The notes under the pieces were generated by a model. It was given only the letters and a program-made list of their open reading frames with translations. It searched no databases and had not been told where the DNA came from. Of a DNA stretch of 6,237 nucleotides, positions 4,976 through 6,237 are shown piece after piece. Numbering within the stretch: the first letter of the stretch is position 1; every line of letters begins with the position of its first letter. A program made the position numbers and the translations under genes. The stretch comes from Phycisphaerae bacterium (lineage in GTDB: Bacteria > Planctomycetota > Phycisphaerae > Sedimentisphaerales > Anaerobacaceae). The stretch covers positions 1 to 6,237 of the forward strand of contig JAUWBX010000139.1 in the NCBI GenBank assembly GCA_030609625.1, given 5' to 3'.

Positions 4976-5998
4976 TTACAGAATTTTATCGACGATAAAC
5001 CTTGCGCCGAGAAATATGTCCACCGCCATTGCTGCATAAAGGGCGACCTGTCGCAACTGCCGCATTCGTAGTTTCGCACGTATCATAAAGAAAATAATCG
5101 CAGCTACAATAGCACCGAGTACATACATTTTACCAGCTTCTGTAAAGAGTTTTGCGTATCCCGCCCCCAGTCCTAAAAATGTCTGAAAGTATTTTGCCGC
5201 CAGCAGTAATGTTACGATGGCAAGGGTGCACATAATCGCTGCGGCTGCCAGGACCCACCCGCGGTCGGCAAATCCAGCCGAGGCGAGTCCCTGCATACCT
5301 GCACCCACAAGCACCGAGCAGCACAATATAGGTATGGTAAACCAGATAATCGGGCTGATACCGAAGAAAGAATCGCAAAAGGCCAATATTATACCGATGG
5401 TGAAAATCATTATTATACTGAACCGCCGAGCCGCCAGCAGCATAGAAAAACCCATAACCAGCGCCACTATTGGAATATGATAAAAGCCGATTAGAGTTGT
5501 GTTTTGCTTGGCCGTAATAAGCGGAGCGAACAAGCCGACCAGGTCAGCCAGATGCAACCTGGCTTGTGTTGAAACCGGGAACAACCGGTAGTGAGTGGAT
5601 ACCTGAAAGAAAAGCACTATCGCCAAAAACGGCAGAGCCGCAAGCGGAATCCTTAACCATCGCCACTTCTCTTTGGGACCAAACGCAGCAGGGCAAAACA
5701 GCCACGGTATAACCGCCGCCAAAAAACCAGCCGTAGGGTGAAATTTAGCCAGCCCGAGTATGAATGGCCCGAAGCCGTAAATAGCTCCTGCAAACAACGA
5801 CTCTCCAAATCCAGCCATCCACCGCCGACTGAGCACGTAACAGCCCAGAGAGCCCAGACAAACATTTACAACAAAGAGGTCTCGTAATCGTAGCGCATTG
5901 AAATCTTTGAAATACGGCTGATATAGATATACAGCGAAAACTGCATAAATTACCGCTGCCGCGAGGAACTTGATTGAACTGCGCCCTTTTATACTCAT
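4976..5998 (-). CDS. Polytopic membrane protein, possibly YfhO/GT-C-like
   Basis: 340 residues with about ten to twelve hydrophobic segments (roughly 8-26, 39-57, 64-85, 88-106, 116-135, 150-165, 170-190, 193-213, 217-240, 248-270, 286-306 and 314-334). The part LRDLFVVNVCLGSLGCYVLSRR, then AGFGESLFAGAIYGFGPF and KFHPTAGFLAAVIPW, resembles the 'nearly every residue hydrophobic, y-x-l-x-r, ag-x-y-x-f-x-p-f, h, lP' stretch of YfhO-like and other GT-C lipid-linked-sugar transferases. Those proteins have an additional first helix and a large loop with an acidic catalytic residue before that stretch; here only one helix precedes it, so an enzyme of that type would be N-terminally shortened. It starts at ATG 5998 after a weak aaaga. 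A link to polysaccharide or lipid glycosylation is plausible but unproven. Family assignment is uncertain; a membrane protein is certain. Confidence 0.55.
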   Translation of the reverse strand: MSIKGRSSIKFLAAAVIYAVFAVYLYQPYFKDFNALRLRDLFVVNVCLGSLGCYVLSRRWMAGFGESLFAGAIYGFGPFILGLAKFHPTAGFLAAVIPWLFCPAAFGPKEKWRWLRIPLAALPFLAIVLFFQVSTHYRLFPVSTQARLHLADLVGLFAPLITAKQNTTLIGFYHIPIVALVMGFSMLLAARRFSIIMIFTIGIILAFCDSFFGISPIIWFTIPILCCSVLVGAGMQGLASAGFADRGWVLAAAAIMCTLAIVTLLLAAKYFQTFLGLGAGYAKLFTEAGKMYVLGAIVAAIIFFMIRAKLRMRQLRQVALYAAMAVDIFLGARFIVDKIL

Positions 5999-6076
5999 TC
6001 TTTAGCAGATGACGAAAAGCGTAAAACTTAAAATGAGAACTGTGAAACCAAAGCTCAACAGTTAAATTCAGATAAT
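5999..6076 (-). promoter_or_regulatory. Probable upstream region of the membrane-protein/galactanase pair
   Basis: Both minus-strand genes would be transcribed from here. No strong promoter is seen: on the minus strand TTGAGC (6052-6057) with A+T-rich sequence some 18 bases later is a poor match. AACTGT (6038-6043) and ACAGTT (6058-6063) form a 6-bp inverted repeat that could be an operator half-site pair. Weak evidence on all counts. Confidence 0.25.
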
Positions 6077-6237
6077 TATGGACTTTTGAATATTAAATGG
6101 AACGTTACTATACAAACAAGAACAGAAGTGTCATTCCCGCGAAAGCGGGAATCCAGCCATTTCATCAGTGTTTCCTGGACTCCTGCTTACGCAGGAGTGA
6201 CAATACGTTTGTTCCATTGTATATTCAAACATCAATA
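6077..6237. repeat. Long nested inverted repeat, MITE-like, extending to the window edge
   Basis: The outer arms are 6077-6103 and 6211-6237: 22 of 27 positions match as inverted complements, including TTTGAATAT and AATGGAAC. Inside lie the inner arms 6129-6156 and 6175-6202 (see the next entry). The spacer between outer and inner arm is 25 bases on the left and 8 on the right, so the element is not perfectly symmetric. No open reading frame is contained. The right arm reaches the last base, so the true end is unknown. Short non-autonomous mobile elements look like this, but no target duplication can be identified. Confidence 0.6.
6129..6202. repeat. Paired hairpin core of the repeat (REP-like), with covarying stems
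   Basis: Each arm is itself a perfect hairpin of an 8-bp stem and a 4-base loop: ATTCCCGC-GAAA-GCGGGAAT at 6133-6152 and ACTCCTGC-TTAC-GCAGGAGT at 6179-6198. The arms are also inverted copies of each other (23 of 28 positions identical), flanked by TGTCA and CCAG on the left and by CTGG and TGACA on the right. Read in the same orientation the loops are GAAA and GTAA, both GNRA-type. It resembles the widespread intergenic palindromes that start TGTCATTCCCGCG; a role as a terminator or mRNA stabiliser is possible in either orientation. Confidence 0.8.

Noticed and set aside
6133..6198. Intrinsic terminator for a gene to the right
   Set aside because: The stems are strong but are not followed by a T-run on either strand, and the structure is duplicated as an inverted pair, which fits a dispersed repeat better.

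Overview
This window is a stretch of bacterial chromosome, probably from a free-living carbohydrate degrader. A planctomycete-like or other uncultivated lineage is my best guess. It rests only on the mix of a BNR-type sugar-active protein, a twin-arginine lipoprotein sugar-isomerase homologue, a GH53 galactanase and dispersed palindromic repeats; no taxonomic marker gene is present.

Left part (1-755): the C-terminal 250 residues of a BNR/Asp-box beta-propeller protein of the kind found in polysaccharide-utilisation loci. Middle part (756-2633): a patchwork that looks like the scar of a mobile element. It holds tandem CTAATTCT units, three related palindromic repeat copies, a 148-codon remnant of a D5/P4-type phage-plasmid primase-helicase C-terminus whose ATG lies inside one of the repeats, two diverged in-frame copies of one protein tail (1513-1659 and 2438-2518), and between those tails an apparently intact Phd/YefM-RelE toxin-antitoxin operon on the minus strand. 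The operon's promoter is embedded in an inverted repeat carrying two TGTACA boxes.

Right part (2634-5998): a plus-strand pair, a Tat-exported lipoprotein of the xylose-isomerase-like TIM-barrel family followed by a DUF503/YlxP-like gene at overlapping distance and preceded by a good sigma-70-type promoter. It converges, with 4 bp between stop codons, on a minus-strand pair: a secreted GH53 endo-beta-1,4-galactanase and, upstream of it, a polytopic membrane protein resembling the middle of YfhO/GT-C-type proteins. The window closes (6077-6237) in a nested inverted repeat whose core is two GNRA-like-loop hairpins with compensatory base changes.

The carbohydrate genes (BNR protein, sugar-isomerase-like lipoprotein, galactanase) suggest processing of plant or algal polysaccharide outside the cytoplasm, though they do not form one operon. 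I see no CRISPR array, rRNA or tRNA, and no complete transposase or integrase. I do not see a clearly new multi-gene system. The most unusual signals are the toxin-antitoxin locus bracketed by duplicated gene tails and the covarying repeat hairpins.
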